DNA from: Lathyrus oleraceus
Lineage: Eukaryota; Streptophyta; Magnoliopsida; Fabales; Fabaceae
Direction of reading: 5' to 3'
Length of the DNA stretch: 64,000 bases
NCBI RefSeq assembly: GCF_024323335.1
Contig: NC_066581.1
Location: 446,301,816-446,365,815 of the forward strand
Part shown: positions 9,722-21,753 of the stretch, in pieces
Numbering within the stretch: position 1 is the stretch's first letter
Layout: every line of letters begins with the position of its first letter
Program-made: the position numbers and the translations under genes
Notes under the pieces: model-generated
What the model saw: the letters and a program-made list of their open reading frames with translations, nothing else
The model's database searches: none
What the model was told of the DNA's origin: nothing

Positions 9722-12297
9722 AAAAATTAGGGATTTGGCAAGTAATTACATCCTGACAAGACTTTGTTCTACAACTGTCGTCCGTCAGAAATCCTTGCTC
9801 ATTATCAGCCAAAGCTTCAAATACATCGGATTCAGAATTGGTGGACAAATGGTCATTATGTTCAATGTAGCCCTTTTCCAATATATATCACCAATTTCAA
9901 ATTTGTAAAGATCTATGGAGTCTTGCCATTCGCATAATACCATTCTATCAAATAAATTTGAGCCTTTTATCCAATTATTGGCACTCTTATCTGTTTCTAT
10001 TCAACAAATGTTTTGCATGTTTTGATTAAGAAAATATCATTGTTTTAAACAATCAAATTTTTTATAATTTGTTTTTAAACAAAGTGAACATTCACAATGA
10101 CGAAAGGATACTTAGGAGATCCTCAGTGCCCTCCCAAGGGTGGTACGATCCCCAACAGGGTAAGATTTTTGTCCATATTCCTGACATGACTGTATCTCCT
10201 CCCTCCGGAACCCCTTGTGGTTTATCCTACCAAGTGGATTGCTTGTTGAGAGTCACCTCTCTTCCTTTCAGCAGAGTAGCAATCTTTCTTCCTCAGAAAC
10301 TTGGATCTCTTTGGGAAAGAGCGGTATTTGATGGTTGATCCCGATAAATCCTTTATCTCCTCGGATAGATTCCCCAATAGAGTTGTTGGTGTGGTGGACC
10401 TTGTCTATGATAACTCTCGTCCCCAGCTGGAATGATTGATGATTCATCCCTTGCAGAGTTCTTTGCTTCCTGGTATCTCTGATCCCCAGCAGATTGGATA
10501 CTCCCCGATGAACTTGGCTTTCTCTCTTGAGATGTAGTACCAGGAGGTTGATTCCTGGACCTGGTTGTGTTAGATATGTCTGTCTGTTAGCATACATCAT
10601 ACATAAACCACGCATATTCATGCATAATTATAACATTCAGATATTCATGTTGCATTCTTTCCCATATATCATTGTTTGCTGTTCCTGCTATTTGGTGATA
10701 TACTTCCCCGAGCAGATGTGTGTGTCTGATCTCTCCATATAGAGTCAGCTCCATAAGCAGAAAGCGTCTATCCTTTCTTCCATATTCCCCACCGGGTTAT
10801 ATCCTCGTGGATGTTGATTATTTTTGTTCCTTCCCAACACATATACTGGGATAGTTTTCCCCATTGAGTTATATCCTCACCGGGACAAGTCTTGATTTGG
10901 TGTGCCTATCTAGTTTGATCCTAGATCGGTCTCTTGAGACTCTTTTCCTGTTTCCCCGTGGTAAATGAATAATTGCTCAAAAACTAGTAATTATTATCCC
11001 CGGCGGAGTTTGTGTTTCTCTACCCTCATACCGATAGTTGTAAACCCTATTTCTTCCCTTTTTGCAGAGTAACTATTTTTGCTCATCTTTAATTGGTGAC
11101 AGTTATCTTCATCCAATATTCGGTGATGATATCCCCTTATCTGCTTGGATAATTGCCCTGATTACGCAATTTATCCCCAACGGGTCATCTCTCGTCTACC
11201 TTGTTGTTATTGGTAACGATTGTTTCTCCCCTGAATTGGTCATCATTATATACCTAGTTTCGGTATCCCGATGCCTTTTCTTTTCGGTCGATTTATCCTT
11301 TATTAACCCAGTAACCGGTTGTGGATAATCGTCCATGCGAGTATATTATCTACGTTTTGACGGTAATAGATAGTATATCTCATGCACTCTCGGGTCTGAA
11401 GCCTTTTGTTCTTCCCTAGTTGAGTAAGATTCGTATCCCCTTTGTGGAGTCGAATATCCATCCTGTAATCGAGTTTGCTTTTAGCCCTCTTTTGGATGAT
11501 GAGTGTTTTGGGAATATTCCCCAATTCACGCCTTGGTTGGTCACCTATTATATGCCCAGTAACCGGTATCCCTGGTGTTCCTTCCTCTCTGCTCCCTATT
11601 ATGACTTATTGTCCCCTGTGGAGTCAGAATCCCTGAGTTGAAGTATACCTTTTAGGTTTTCCTCAGACGTTTTGAAGTTTTGATATCTCTCACCCTTATG
11701 CCGATCTTGGATATTCATCTCTTCCTGAGCATGTTGTATCTCTCACCCTCATACCTGGCATTCAGATCACATGTCTCCTTGAGCTTATTACCCAGTAAAC
11801 CGGTAATACCTCGTCCCGCTGCTTCCCCAGGAGTGTCCTTGTGGACATCCCTAGTGAAGTCCCTTAGTGGATTGTTTTCATCCGGATTTTATCCGAAGTA
11901 TCCACTGTGGATAGTTTTTTGCTGTATTCGCATATTCCCCAATACATGCATCTTCAAGTCAGCTTGAGTCTTTCCATTGGATCTTTTCCCTTTGGAATTC
12001 TGTTCCCCACGCTTTGAGTCGTGACCTGCTCGCGCATTTTTATCCCTTTTCTATCCCCAAGAGAGTCCCCAGGGTCTTGGTTCCATGGAGTGAATTGCTC
12101 ATATGGATTATCAATGGCTTCTGATTTCTTTGCTTTTGTGGACACATATCTCCAAAGAGTGCTACCATTTTTCATACCTACATTTGCATCATGAGGTCTC
12201 TTAGGGACCAAAATTCGTCTCTTTATTATTATTTAAGCCCATTCTACCCCGTCGAGACGAAAATTTTAACCTTCACTTCTCCGGCTAGAATGACCTT
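9722..12297 (+). other. E1 3' non-coding region
   Basis: About 2.6 kb between integrase and the 3' LTR shows no coding pattern. It carries scattered variants of CCCAGTAACCGGTA (near 11305, 11560, 11790) and of 'CTCACCCTTATACCGATAG'. Many short blocks resemble 'TATCCTCGTGGATG' and 'CCCCACTGAGT'. The same kind of sequence lies in reverse orientation at 21754-24470 in E3. Such a long spacer is typical of Ogre elements; its role is not known to me. Confidence 0.7.
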
Positions 12298-12310
12298 AAA
12301 TAGGGGCATC
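12298..12310 (+). other. E1 polypurine tract
   Basis: AAATAGGGGCATC directly precedes the LTR start TGTAAGACCCC. The same short motif precedes the LTRs of E2 and E0 (AGGGGCAGC) and E3 (reverse strand). Plus-strand DNA priming site of the element. Confidence 0.85.
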
Positions 12311-12690
12311 TGTAAGACCCCAATTTTGACCCTAAGATCCCTCATGGCATAATAACATTGGATTTGCATTGCCTCAAGGATCTTTAGCATCTTGGTACCC
12401 TTTGCCTTTGGGTGGGACTCCTTGTGATTGGTTTGAGATCACCAAGCATGCTTGAATTATACATCATTGTTTCTCTTACTTTTGTTTACTAACCAAAAGC
12501 ACAAAAATGTGTCACTAACATCTTTTGCTTGAAGCTTGAGTATCATCCAAGACACTTTGTGGGTTCTATTTAGATGATCAGTCAACACAAGGGAATGGCT
12601 TGAGATACTTCCAACAGGTTCAAGTGGGGTCTATTCGTCAGTCAAAACGTTAATCTTGAAGGAGAAAAAGTTTGTTCATGAGTTGTCATG

Positions 12691-12724
12691 CTCGCTAGGC
12701 GAGCAGAATGGGTCGCCTAGCGAG
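12691..12724 (+). repeat. Perfect 12-bp inverted repeat in the E1 LTR
   Basis: CTCGCTAGGCGA (12691-12702) and its exact reverse complement TCGCCTAGCGAG (12713-12724) are separated by 10 bases. A further CTCGCTAAGCGAAC lies near 12781. The same palindromes, partly degenerate, occur in E5 at 29665-29745. Confidence 0.85.
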
Positions 12725-12939
12725 TCCCAAGAAAAGCCACCAGAATCACCTACGCTCAGAGGAATTTCTTGAACTGTCATGCTCGCTAAGCGAACACCAC
12801 GTGTTTAAAAAAAAATAAAGAACGAAAAATGAAAAAAAAAAAAGGAAAACGAAAAAAGAAATAAATAAATAAAATATAACAGAAAATTTTTGGACTTGGG
12901 CCTCTCTCATTTGAGCCCACAGGTCCACAAAAATCAGGT

Positions 12940-12947
12940 TATAAATT
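12940..12947 (+). promoter_or_regulatory. Probable TATA box of the E1 LTR
   Basis: TATAAATT follows 'AAAATCAGGT' and precedes 'CAGAGTTTCAG'. The same context surrounds the minus-strand TATAAATA of E5 at 29571-29578, so the promoter came with the E5-type core. Confidence 0.6.
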
Positions 12948-14400
12948 CAGAGTTTCAGTAAAACAAAAGGTAATTCTATTCCTATTACCCTGGCATGGAA
13001 AAAGATAGTGAGAGAAGAGCTAACAGAGTTCAGAGCAACCTCTAGAGACTGAAGGGAACTCATCGGCAAAGAACCAATTGCCTCTCATATAAACCCTCAG
13101 ATTGCTTTGCAAACCCAACCGGACAATTCAATTTCATTCGATCTCTCCAGTCAGGTTTGCCTTATTCCCATTACTTTATGTTTTTAATTTGAATGCTCTG
13201 AATGTATGAGGTATTATGGGTGAGTTTGATACCCTTTTGATGCATGTGTTTGACAAGAGGTTTAGGCCTCCTACCCTTGGTTGCTTTTTGTGAGCTTTTT
13301 GTGAATTTTAATGGCATGATTCATGTGGTTACATTTTGATTTGGGGACAACTCTTGATTACCCTATCTTGTTTCTCTAACCTGTTTGTTGAGTTTTGTTT
13401 TGTGAGGGCTCATATGAATCTTGCAGGGATACCTTGCTTGGTGTTCCATTTTATTTATGGGGTACCACCTGGAGGTCTATTCCGATTACCTGTACTGACT
13501 CGCTTTCTTTGATGGTGTTTAGCTTGGAAGAGTCTTTGGGTTTCTTATTTATCTAATTGCTGTTACTTCGGATCTTTATCCGTACGGTAGATCTCTCGAT
13601 CCCTTTACTTTTCCCGCATGTTACCGATTTCTTAGGTTTCGTATAGCCTCTCGTGGCATGTCATTTAAGGTAGCGCGGTTCCTTCATCTAAGACTGCCTT
13701 TTTGCATGAGCATCCCTAAACACCCCAAACTCATTGATTTTTCTTCTCCTAAGAACACATTATATCCTCCTACTACAGGCGAGTAAGTCTCCAATGGTTG
13801 AGCATCCGGTAGATTGCGTAGTAACGTTGTTCACCCCAAAACACAACCCTTACCCCATAGGTGGTCGAACTACGTTTTGCTCTGATTTTCATCCCAAATG
13901 AGATACGTAGGCATAAGACGTGATGTCTTAGCGAGCACACTCCTCGTTAACCCATAGGTAGCCGAGTTACGAAGACTCTGATTCTCAGATTCAGATGAGA
14001 TACATATGCAGTGGATGCGACGTCCGTGCGAGTCATTTTCATTTGACCCTTCTTTTAGTAAGTAGTACATTAGATAAACATACACGCTTTTCTCATCCCT
14101 TCAATCATGTTTGCACAAATAAATTTTCAAAAAAAAACAACAACCTTTGCAACAAATGTGAAAAGGGCTCCCTAGGAGTACCTAGGATGCTTTGGGTGCC
14201 TAATACCTTCCCATTGCATAACCAACCCCCTTACCCAGATCTCTGACATTTTTACTAGTTTTTGATTCGATAAAACTTTTAGGTTTTTGTTCGCTTTCTA
14301 ACCATTCCTTTGGATAAATAGAAGCGTGATGGCGACTCGACTTGTATGATTTACCTTGGATTTAGTAAATATCTCTAATGGTAACGAATACCCCGCTACA

Positions 14401-15190
14401 GTCAATATTGTGCCTATTCCGAAGAGAGACGGAAAAGTCCGAAATATGATTTCCATTTGCCACACATTGATATGTTGGTAGACAATACAGCTAAATTCAA
14501 AGTCTTTTCATTTATGGATGGATTTTCCGGATATAATCAGATCAAGATGGAACCCGAAGATATGGAGAAAACCACATTCATTACACCTTGGGGAACATTC
14601 TGTTATAGAGTGATGCCTTTCGGTTTAAATAATGCTGGTGAAACGTACCAAAGAGCAATGACTACTTTTTTTCATGATATGATGCATAAAGAGATCGAAG
14701 TATATGTTGATGACATGATTGCTAAATCCAGTAATGAAGAAGAGCATATTGATCATTTGTTGAAGTTATTTAGGCGTTTGAGGAAAAACAAACTCTGATT
14801 GAATCCTAATAAGTGTACTTTTGGTGTTCGTTCTGGTAAGTTGTTGGGATTTATTATCAACAAGAAGGGTATTGAGGTTGATCCTTCCAAGGCCAAAGCA
14901 ATACAAGAAATGCTTGCGCCCAAAACTGAGAAGCAAGTCATAGGTTTTCTCGGCCGCTTGAATTATATCTCCAGATTCATTTCACATATGACTGCCACAT
15001 GTGCGCATTTAGTCTTGTGATTGGACCGAAGATTGCCAGAGAGCTTTTGACAGTATCAAAGAATATCTGCTTGAGCCTCTGATTTTGTCTCCGCCGACCA
15101 TTGATCATGTATTTGACGATGCTTGAAGAAAGTATGGGTTGTTTTCTTGGTTAGCAAGATGAAACTGGAAAGAAAGAATATGCTATTTAC
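14401..15190 (+). pseudogene. pol: E2 reverse transcriptase, disrupted
   Basis: RT fragments: N-I-V-P-I-P-K at 14403, then the block P-H-I-D-M-L-V-D-N to F-S-F-M-D-G-F-S-G-Y-N-Q and Y-V-D-D-M-I (about 14457-14798), then the connection part with Y-I-S-R-F-I-S-H. A 40-bp deletion near 14440 falls between two GTCCG copies still present in E1 and shifts the frame. TGA at 14796-14798 replaces an Arg codon. Further small deletions near 15010 and 15100 break the frame before RNase H. The catalytic Y-V-D-D box itself is intact. Confidence 0.85.
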
Positions 15191-16010
15191 TAGCTCAGTA
15201 AGAAGTTCACCGAATGTGAGACTCAGTATTCTATGCTTGAAAAAACTTGTGGTGCATTGGCTTGTGCTGCTAAGCGTCTACGTCAGTATATGTTGAATCA
15301 TACAACTTAGTTGATATCCAAAATGGATCCAATCAAGTACATTTTTGAGAAGCCTGCTTTAACTTGGAGGATTGCCCGTTGGCAGATGTTGTTGTCCGAG
15401 TATGATATTGAATACCGATCTCAAAAAGTGATCAAAGGTAGTGTCTTGTCTGACCATTTGGCTCACCAATCAATTGAAGATTATCAGTCAGTGCAGTATG
15501 ATTTTCCTGATGAAGAGATCTTTTATTTAAAGTAGAAAGATTATGATGAACCATTGCTTGAAGAAGGGTCAGAACCTGGTTCCCGTTGGGGCATGGTATT
15601 TGATGGAGTTGTTAATCAGTATGGTAATGGCATTGGGGAAGTGATTATTACACCTCAAGGCACGCATTTTTCGTTTACAACTAGATTGACTTTCAAGTGT
15701 ACGAATAATATGGCTGAATATGAAGCTTGCATTATGGGGCTTGAAGAGGCCATTGATATCAGAATAAAATATATTGAAGTCTATGGAGATTCAGCTTTGG
15801 TCGTGAATTATATCAAAGGTGAATGGGAGACGAATCAACCCGGTTTGATACCATATAAAGACTACGCGACGAGGATTTTAACTTTCTTTACAAAGGTTGA
15901 GTTTCATCATATACCTCGAGATGTGAACCGGATGGCAGATGCTCTTGCAACGTTGGCTTCAATGATTATGGTGAAGTTTCGGAATGAAGTTCCTAATCTG
16001 ACTATGATGC
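15191..16010 (+). pseudogene. pol: E2 RT connection and RNase H
   Basis: RNase H would remove element RNA after first-strand synthesis. From 15311 the frame reads I-K-Y-I-F-E-K-P-A-L-T, then RNase H with V-F-D-G-V (first Asp), N-M-A-E-Y-E-A (Glu), Y-G-D-S-A-L (Asp) and N-R-M-A-D-A-L (last Asp), so the four acidic positions are kept. Stops at 15307-15309 (TAG for TGG) and 15533-15535 (TAG) interrupt it. RNase H and the start of integrase share one open frame, 15554-16360. Confidence 0.85.
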
Positions 16011-16880
16011 ATCTTGATAGGCCAGCGCATGTGTTTGTTGTTGAGGAGATCAAATATGAGAAGCCATGGTATTTTGATATCAAGTGTTTCTTCCAAAGTC
16101 AGATTTACCTGTCTGGGGCATCTTTAAAAGATAAGAAGACTTTGAGAAGATTAGCTGGCAATTTCTATCTAAATGGTGATGTGCTTTACAAGAGAATTTT
16201 CGATATGGTTCTGCTCAGATGCGTGGATAGACACGAAAGTTTCTTTGGTACTCATTCCAATGGACATGCTATGGCAAAGAACTTGTTGAAAGCGGGTTAC
16301 TATTGGCTAACAATGGAATCTGACTGTTGCAAGTTTGTGAAGAAATGCCACAAATGTTAAATATATGCAGATAAGATTCATGTTCCACCGACACTTTTGA
16401 ATGTCATTTCCTTTCCATGGCCTTTCTCCAAGTGGGGAATTGATATGATTGGCATGATTGAGCCCAAAGCTTCGAATGGACATCGTTTCATTTTGGTGGC
16501 TATTGACTACTTCACAAAATGGGTTGAAGCGGCATCGTATGCGAGTGTAACCAAGCAAGTTATTGTGAGGTTCATCAAGAATCAGATTATATGTCGTTAT
16601 GGTGTGCCAAGTAAGATCATTACTGATAATGGATCTAACTTGAACAATAATATGGTGGAAGCTCTTTGCAAAAACTTCAAGATTGCACATCACAATTCTT
16701 CTCCCTACAGACCAAAGATGAATGAGGTTGTTGAAGCTGCAAACAAGAACATTAAGAAGATTATCCAGAAGATGGTTGTGACGTACAAGGATTGGTATGA
16801 AATGCTCCCATTTGCTTTGCAGGGGTATCGTACATCCATCCGTACTTCAATAGGGGCAACCCCTTTCTCTCTTGTATATG
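16011..16880 (+). pseudogene. pol: E2 integrase, N-terminal and core part
   Basis: Compared with E3, the zinc-binding region has lost about 11 residues including the first His of the HHCC finger (E2 goes from R-H-E-S straight to F-G-T-H-S). TAA at 16358-16360 follows the C-x2-C pair. The core reads W-G-I-D-M-I-G, I-I-T-D-N-G-S-N and an E-A-A-N-K helix, so the D-D-E triad is present. E3 interrupts the frame at Y-G, and the C-terminal part lies at 41094-41497. Confidence 0.87.
16876..16880. repeat. Target-site duplication of E3, left copy
   Basis: ATATG, repeated at 41089-41093. The site lies in the codons for Y-G of E2 integrase. Confidence 0.92.
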
Positions 16881-19800
16881 TGTAGCGGGGTATTCGTTAC
16901 CATTAGAGATATTGACTAAATCCAAGGTAAATCATACAAGTCGAGTCGCCACCGTACTTCTATTTATCCAAAGGAATGGTTAGAAAGCGAACAAAAACCT
17001 AATAGTTTTAACAAAAACTAGTAAAAGAAAACAGAGATCTGGGTAAGGGGGTTGGTTATGTAATCGGAAGGTGTTAGGCACCCAAAACATCCTAGGTACT
17101 CCTAGGGAGCCCTTTTCACACTTGTTGTAAAGGTTGTTGTTTTGTGGAAAATTTTGTTTGTGCAAACATGATTGAAGAGATGAGGAAAGAATGTAGAAGT
17201 TTATTTATATTTTTTGTTTGGATGGATAAACCCATTTCCTACGTACCGTCTTATAAAAAGATTAGGATCAAAACCTCGTAGTTCGGGATAAAAATCTCAA
17301 AACAAGTTGGTGAATTGATTGGTCCAAAAGCCTTAAGGTCTTTTGTTATCAAAGGGAGAAAACTCAACCAAACCACAAATCCACCATGTGAGGATAACTT
17401 CAACATGCTAGTGAGGGGTTAACCCTATAATAAGCATGGAAGGCTCATTGTCCATCACTAAGGATATAGGTGAGTATTACATCTACCACAAGGATAACTC
17501 AAACCTAGTAGCTAAAGGTTATGAAAGATTTGATTAAGAAAGTGGCCATTGGAACCACAAAAAGAAATTTGAATGGGTTATATTTACCAATTAGAAGTAT
17601 ATACAAAAATGGTCAAAGTTGACTTAAAGATTCAATTCAAAATAAGTGTTACGAAAAGAAAGTTTGAAAATCAAAAGTATAAGGCTTAGGTTTCTAATAT
17701 TGAAAACAAAGGTTAAATGTTTGCACAAAGAGTTTTTGCTTGGGTTAGAGTGGAGAGAAGAAGAAGAAGGGCTAAGTCCTAAGTAAAACAAAAAGGTGAG
17801 GGATAAAGAAACAAAACCACAATGGAGTTCCTCTCTTGAGATCATATTGATGATCCAAGTAGCTCCCATCCTTTGGAATAAGCAATCACAAAGCATAAGC
17901 AATCAAACAAGTCTCTTCAGAGATCATCAATGTATCTTGTATCTTTCACTTTGGATGAACATAGCAATGGTCCTTCAATTTGAGCTCATAGAATCCCCTA
18001 GCACAAAAGCACACATATCAAAAGTTTCATGAAGTAAACCAAGAATGGACAAGAGTGAGTTTAGAGATTTGGTCCCTTTAATCGATCTTCATCATTAAGG
18101 TCCATTTACTCCAAATTTGCATAAGGAAGGTCCTAGAATCTAAGTCCAATTCTCCATTCTTTGCATAGGGAAAGTCCTAGAAACTAAGTCCATTTCTTTG
18201 CATTTGGTTCACAATAATCAAAACAAAACACAAGCATGATAATATATATATAATTATATGCTCAAGGGAGCAAAAGGCAAATGGCATTAACATAAACATG
18301 TGCTCAAGTGAGCAAATAGAAAAAGCAAATGGGTAGTATGTGCAAGAATAGTAAATTGCATAAAAGTAAAGAGCAAAAGGTAAATGTTAATTGTTAATGG
18401 TTAGTGTTAGTAGTTAGTGTGCCATAAGGCAAATTTAGCGCTATGTTAAGCAATCGTAATTGGACTTATGTAGAAGTCACAACTATCTGAGGCCGGTCAA
18501 TAATAATGTAGGCAACAACACAAGTTAGAAGTCTTGATTAGTGAATCAAGTTCCAATAACTTGCCATGCCAAAAGAAAATGAGAATTGATCTTGTATTGG
18601 TTTAAGCCTTTTGCATGATTTAGAAAACAACCTATCCTTAATGCAAAGCCATTCACTTGATCAATTGATTAAGATGAATTAGATTTGGATCAAGGAAGAT
18701 TAAGTCTCCCTAATCAATTCTAACTTATCAACCTTCAACTCATTGATCAAAAAGAAAAAAGAAGAAGAAGAAGAAAGAGACGAAGAAAGGATAAGGGAAT
18801 GGAAAGATCAAAATGTATAAAGTGAAATAAGATGTACCAATCCAAATGTATTGACCAAATGACATTGAAAGTCAAAGTCAAACAATGATAAATCAGAAAT
18901 GAGATGAAGATTGGAGATCAAACAATAAGCAAAATGTTTTTGGCATTTTTTAATATTAAAAATAAACTTGAATTAAAAAATAAAAGAAAGGTCAAACTTA
19001 AAAATTACTTCAAGTCAACCTTGAAAGGTCCAAGTAATTTATCCCAAGTTCAACAAGGTCAAACAAAGTTTGACAAAAAATTTCAGTATTTTTAAAAGTC
19101 AGAAACTATTTTTAATCAATTAAAAAATGAATAAAAATAACCTAATTGAACTAAAATCTCAAATCAATTAAAAAATTGATGAGAATATTTTTCATAGATC
19201 CATCATCATTCAAATAGGTTAGGAAAATATTTTTGTATTTTTTGAATATCAAAAACTATTTAAAATGAATTAAAAACAACCAGAAAAGAGAAAATTCATA
19301 AAAAATATCAAATGATAAAAAAAAAATCAGAAATAGAAACTAGAATTTATTTAGAGACTAATGCAATTGGTCCCATAATTTTTGGATTAAAAATGAAAGA
19401 GTTATGATTTTTTGAAATAAAATGAAATAAACAAAATAAAATGAAATAAATCAGAAAATGCAAAAAGCCTGGCGCATTGGATCAAGTTTCATTAAATGAT
19501 GTGGCACATCAGATGGCTCACAGGCGCGCGCGTATCATAGGCTTGAGTCAAAGGCGAAGCACAATGTATTAAAAAAGTCATAACAATGAATGGCATGGAT
19601 TAGATCTGGAAATGCAATCACACGGTCCAGATTGGATCTGGCAATGAAGCAGCCACCGGAGCCACCTTCTTCTCCGGTGAGCTTGCATTTTCCGGCTACC
19701 ATAGCAGACAACCAAAGCTTAACCAAATCACACGATCTATACATCATTGGAAAGCTGGGATGATGTACATCATCCCTGTACCATCCATTTTCACTCTAGA

Positions 19801-21740
19801 TTTCCATGGTGTGAGAAATCAGAGGTTGAAAAATCTGATGTTCATCATGAACTCAATGGATTTCAAAAATTAAATGCATAATGATGATGCCTCTATTGAG
19901 AGGACTTCAGCCAACACAAGATCCAAGCAAATAGGTCAATGGATGATGAGATTCGAAGAAAATACCAGTTGAAGAGTAAGCTTGAATTCTGGAAACTTGA
20001 GCTCGATTCTTTGCTTTCTTTGCCAAAACAGAAGATCAGTGAGATGAATGATGAAGTTCTAGAAGCTTTGGATCCAAAGATTCAACCAGGTGTAGTTGAA
20101 TTTTGGATCTGAAAAATTTGAAGAAAAATGGAAATAGCTTCTTTGGTGAGGTTGGGGAATCACTTCAGCATGGTTTCAGGCGCCTTTAGGTTGAGTTTGA
20201 ATGAAGCTGAGCACTTCTATTTATAGCAAAACAAACTGCAAGCAAGGTGAATTCTCATGTGCATGGAATTTGGACTTCTCATGCATGGGCCTGTACAGGC
20301 GCGTGCAAAGCCCAAAAATGGATGGAAATACAAGCTGAACTCAGATGCCAATGATTTGGACGTGTAATTAGAGCTGCACTGGCTTGTGCATGAGGTTATG
20401 ATGTGAATTCCATAATTGTGCCTAAATGTTCACCTCTTCGAAAATACCAATTGCCCAATCCAAACATGATCATGTGAGTAATGGTTGGAAAGGTTTTGAT
20501 GTAAGGAACAATTGTTATGTTGGGAAAAAATCCATTTGAAGTGTGGAAATTAGTGAATTTTGAGTTTAAAGTGTGGTGTGCAAAACATGTCAAGGCAAAG
20601 TTTCTAAATTTAGCCAATGTTCAAGCCCTTCTGTTTTGGTGATGCAAGCCTCCAATGGAAAAACCTCCAACACAAAAGTTGTATATCTTTTCAAGAAAAT
20701 CAAAATGGACTTAAACTGTGCATAATTTGGATTTTTGATGAAAGAGTTATGGGCACTTGAAGTTAGACTTTTTTGCCTTTTAATGCATTTGACCCAAAAT
20801 GACCTATAATGTCTGGCATTATCACATGTATTTCCTTTGAGATTTTGAAATTTTCTTCAACATAACATTTGAAGTATACATCTTAAGCTTTCCAATTCAT
20901 TTGAACCCACCTTAAAATCATAAAAAATGAATGAGTTATGTCCTTGGGAAGTTGACCCAAAATTAGGGTTTCAGTCAAAATGACCTATAATGTATTGGAA
21001 TGGGATATGGCCTTCCAAGCTTCAAATCAATTTTTGATTAACATGAAAGTTGTGCATATTGTCCGTAAGAACATTTTTTCTTTTGGAATCATCTCCATTT
21101 GACTAACACATAAAAAGTTAGGTCTCAGTGCATTTCAAAATAGTTAGATGAATTGACTGATCAACTTCTCAAGTCCATGACTCATATCTTGATGAATTGA
21201 TGATTGAGGACACTCAAATAAGTTCAAATATGCATGAAATGATGAATTAATGAACTTCCCTTGATTGCATTTGAGCATGGGCTGAGGTTGCTTCATGAGC
21301 AAGGCATTGTGGTGCATAGATGAATAAGGGTTTCTTTGGGGAACCAACCTCAAATCCTTTGACTTGCTTTGATCAAAATGATGAATTGAGATACTAGGGA
21401 GGCATATTTGATTGATGAGAGCTTTGGGAACCATTACCATGCTTGCTATCATCTTCTCTTGGCCATATCTCTATACAAAGGATCTCCTTGAAGCTTTGGA
21501 CCTTGTGATTGTTCAAGCTACAAACAAAAGATGTTAGTGACATATTTTTGTGCTTTTGGTTAGTGAACAAAATAAGAAAAGCAATGATATACAATTCAAG
21601 CATGCTTGGTGATCTCAAACCACTCTCAAGAAGTCCCATCCAAAGGTAAAGGGAACCAAGATGCTACTGATCCTTGAGGCAATGCAAATGCAATGTTATG
21701 ATGCCATGAGGGATCTTAGGGACAAAATTAGGGTCTTACA
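16881..21740 (-). mobile_element. E3 3' LTR
   Basis: 4860 bp. On the minus strand it starts TGTAAGACCCTAATTTTG at 21740 and ends CCCCGCTACA at 16881. It carries the conserved hairpin at 17091-17106, the PBS-like 9-mer at 16943-16951 and a 61-base island at 18434-18494 identical to one in the E2 LTR. A TATA box lies at 20218-20225. This copy keeps the 542 bp (20071-20612) missing from the 5' LTR. The short open frames inside have no family match I recognise. Confidence 0.94.
20218..20225 (-). promoter_or_regulatory. TATA box in the E3 3' LTR
   Basis: Minus-strand TATAAATA, 1.5 kb from the LTR start. It lies inside the 542-bp segment that the 5' LTR has lost, so only the downstream LTR, which would read outward into E2, keeps this core promoter. 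Confidence 0.6.
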
Positions 21741-21753
21741 GATGCCCCTGTTT
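21741..21753 (-). other. E3 polypurine tract
   Basis: Minus-strand AAACAGGGGCATC directly before the TGTAAGACCC start of the 3' LTR. Confidence 0.85.

Larger units (their letters stand above)
1..14400 (+). mobile_element. E1: Ogre-like Ty3/gypsy element, 5' part outside window
   Basis: The window opens inside gag of a plus-strand Ogre-like element. It continues through protease, RT and an integrase tail to a 3' LTR ending CCGCTACA at 14400. A solo LTR (E4) interrupts it at 719-6994. Taking out E4 and one TSD copy restores a single reading frame from position 2 to 9537, broken only by stop codons. E1 lies inside the RT of E2, whose sequence resumes at 14401. The matching left junction is outside the window, so the expected 5-bp TSD (14401-14405) cannot be checked. 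Confidence 0.9.
12311..14400 (+). mobile_element. E1 3' LTR, mosaic of two LTR families
   Basis: 2090 bp, TG...CA. The first about 230 bases (12311-12540) and the last about 315 bases (from about 14085) match the E3 LTR closely. The middle (from 12541, starting ATCATCCAAGACAC, to about 14080) matches the E5 solo LTR instead. That includes the GCTCGCTAGGCGAGC palindromes, the TATA region at 12940 and the segment ending 'TAGTACATTAGATAAAC'. E5 has different termini. The termini needed for integration thus come from one family and the promoter core from another. The conserved hairpin is at 14171-14186 and the PBS-like 9-mer at 14330-14338. Confidence 0.88.
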
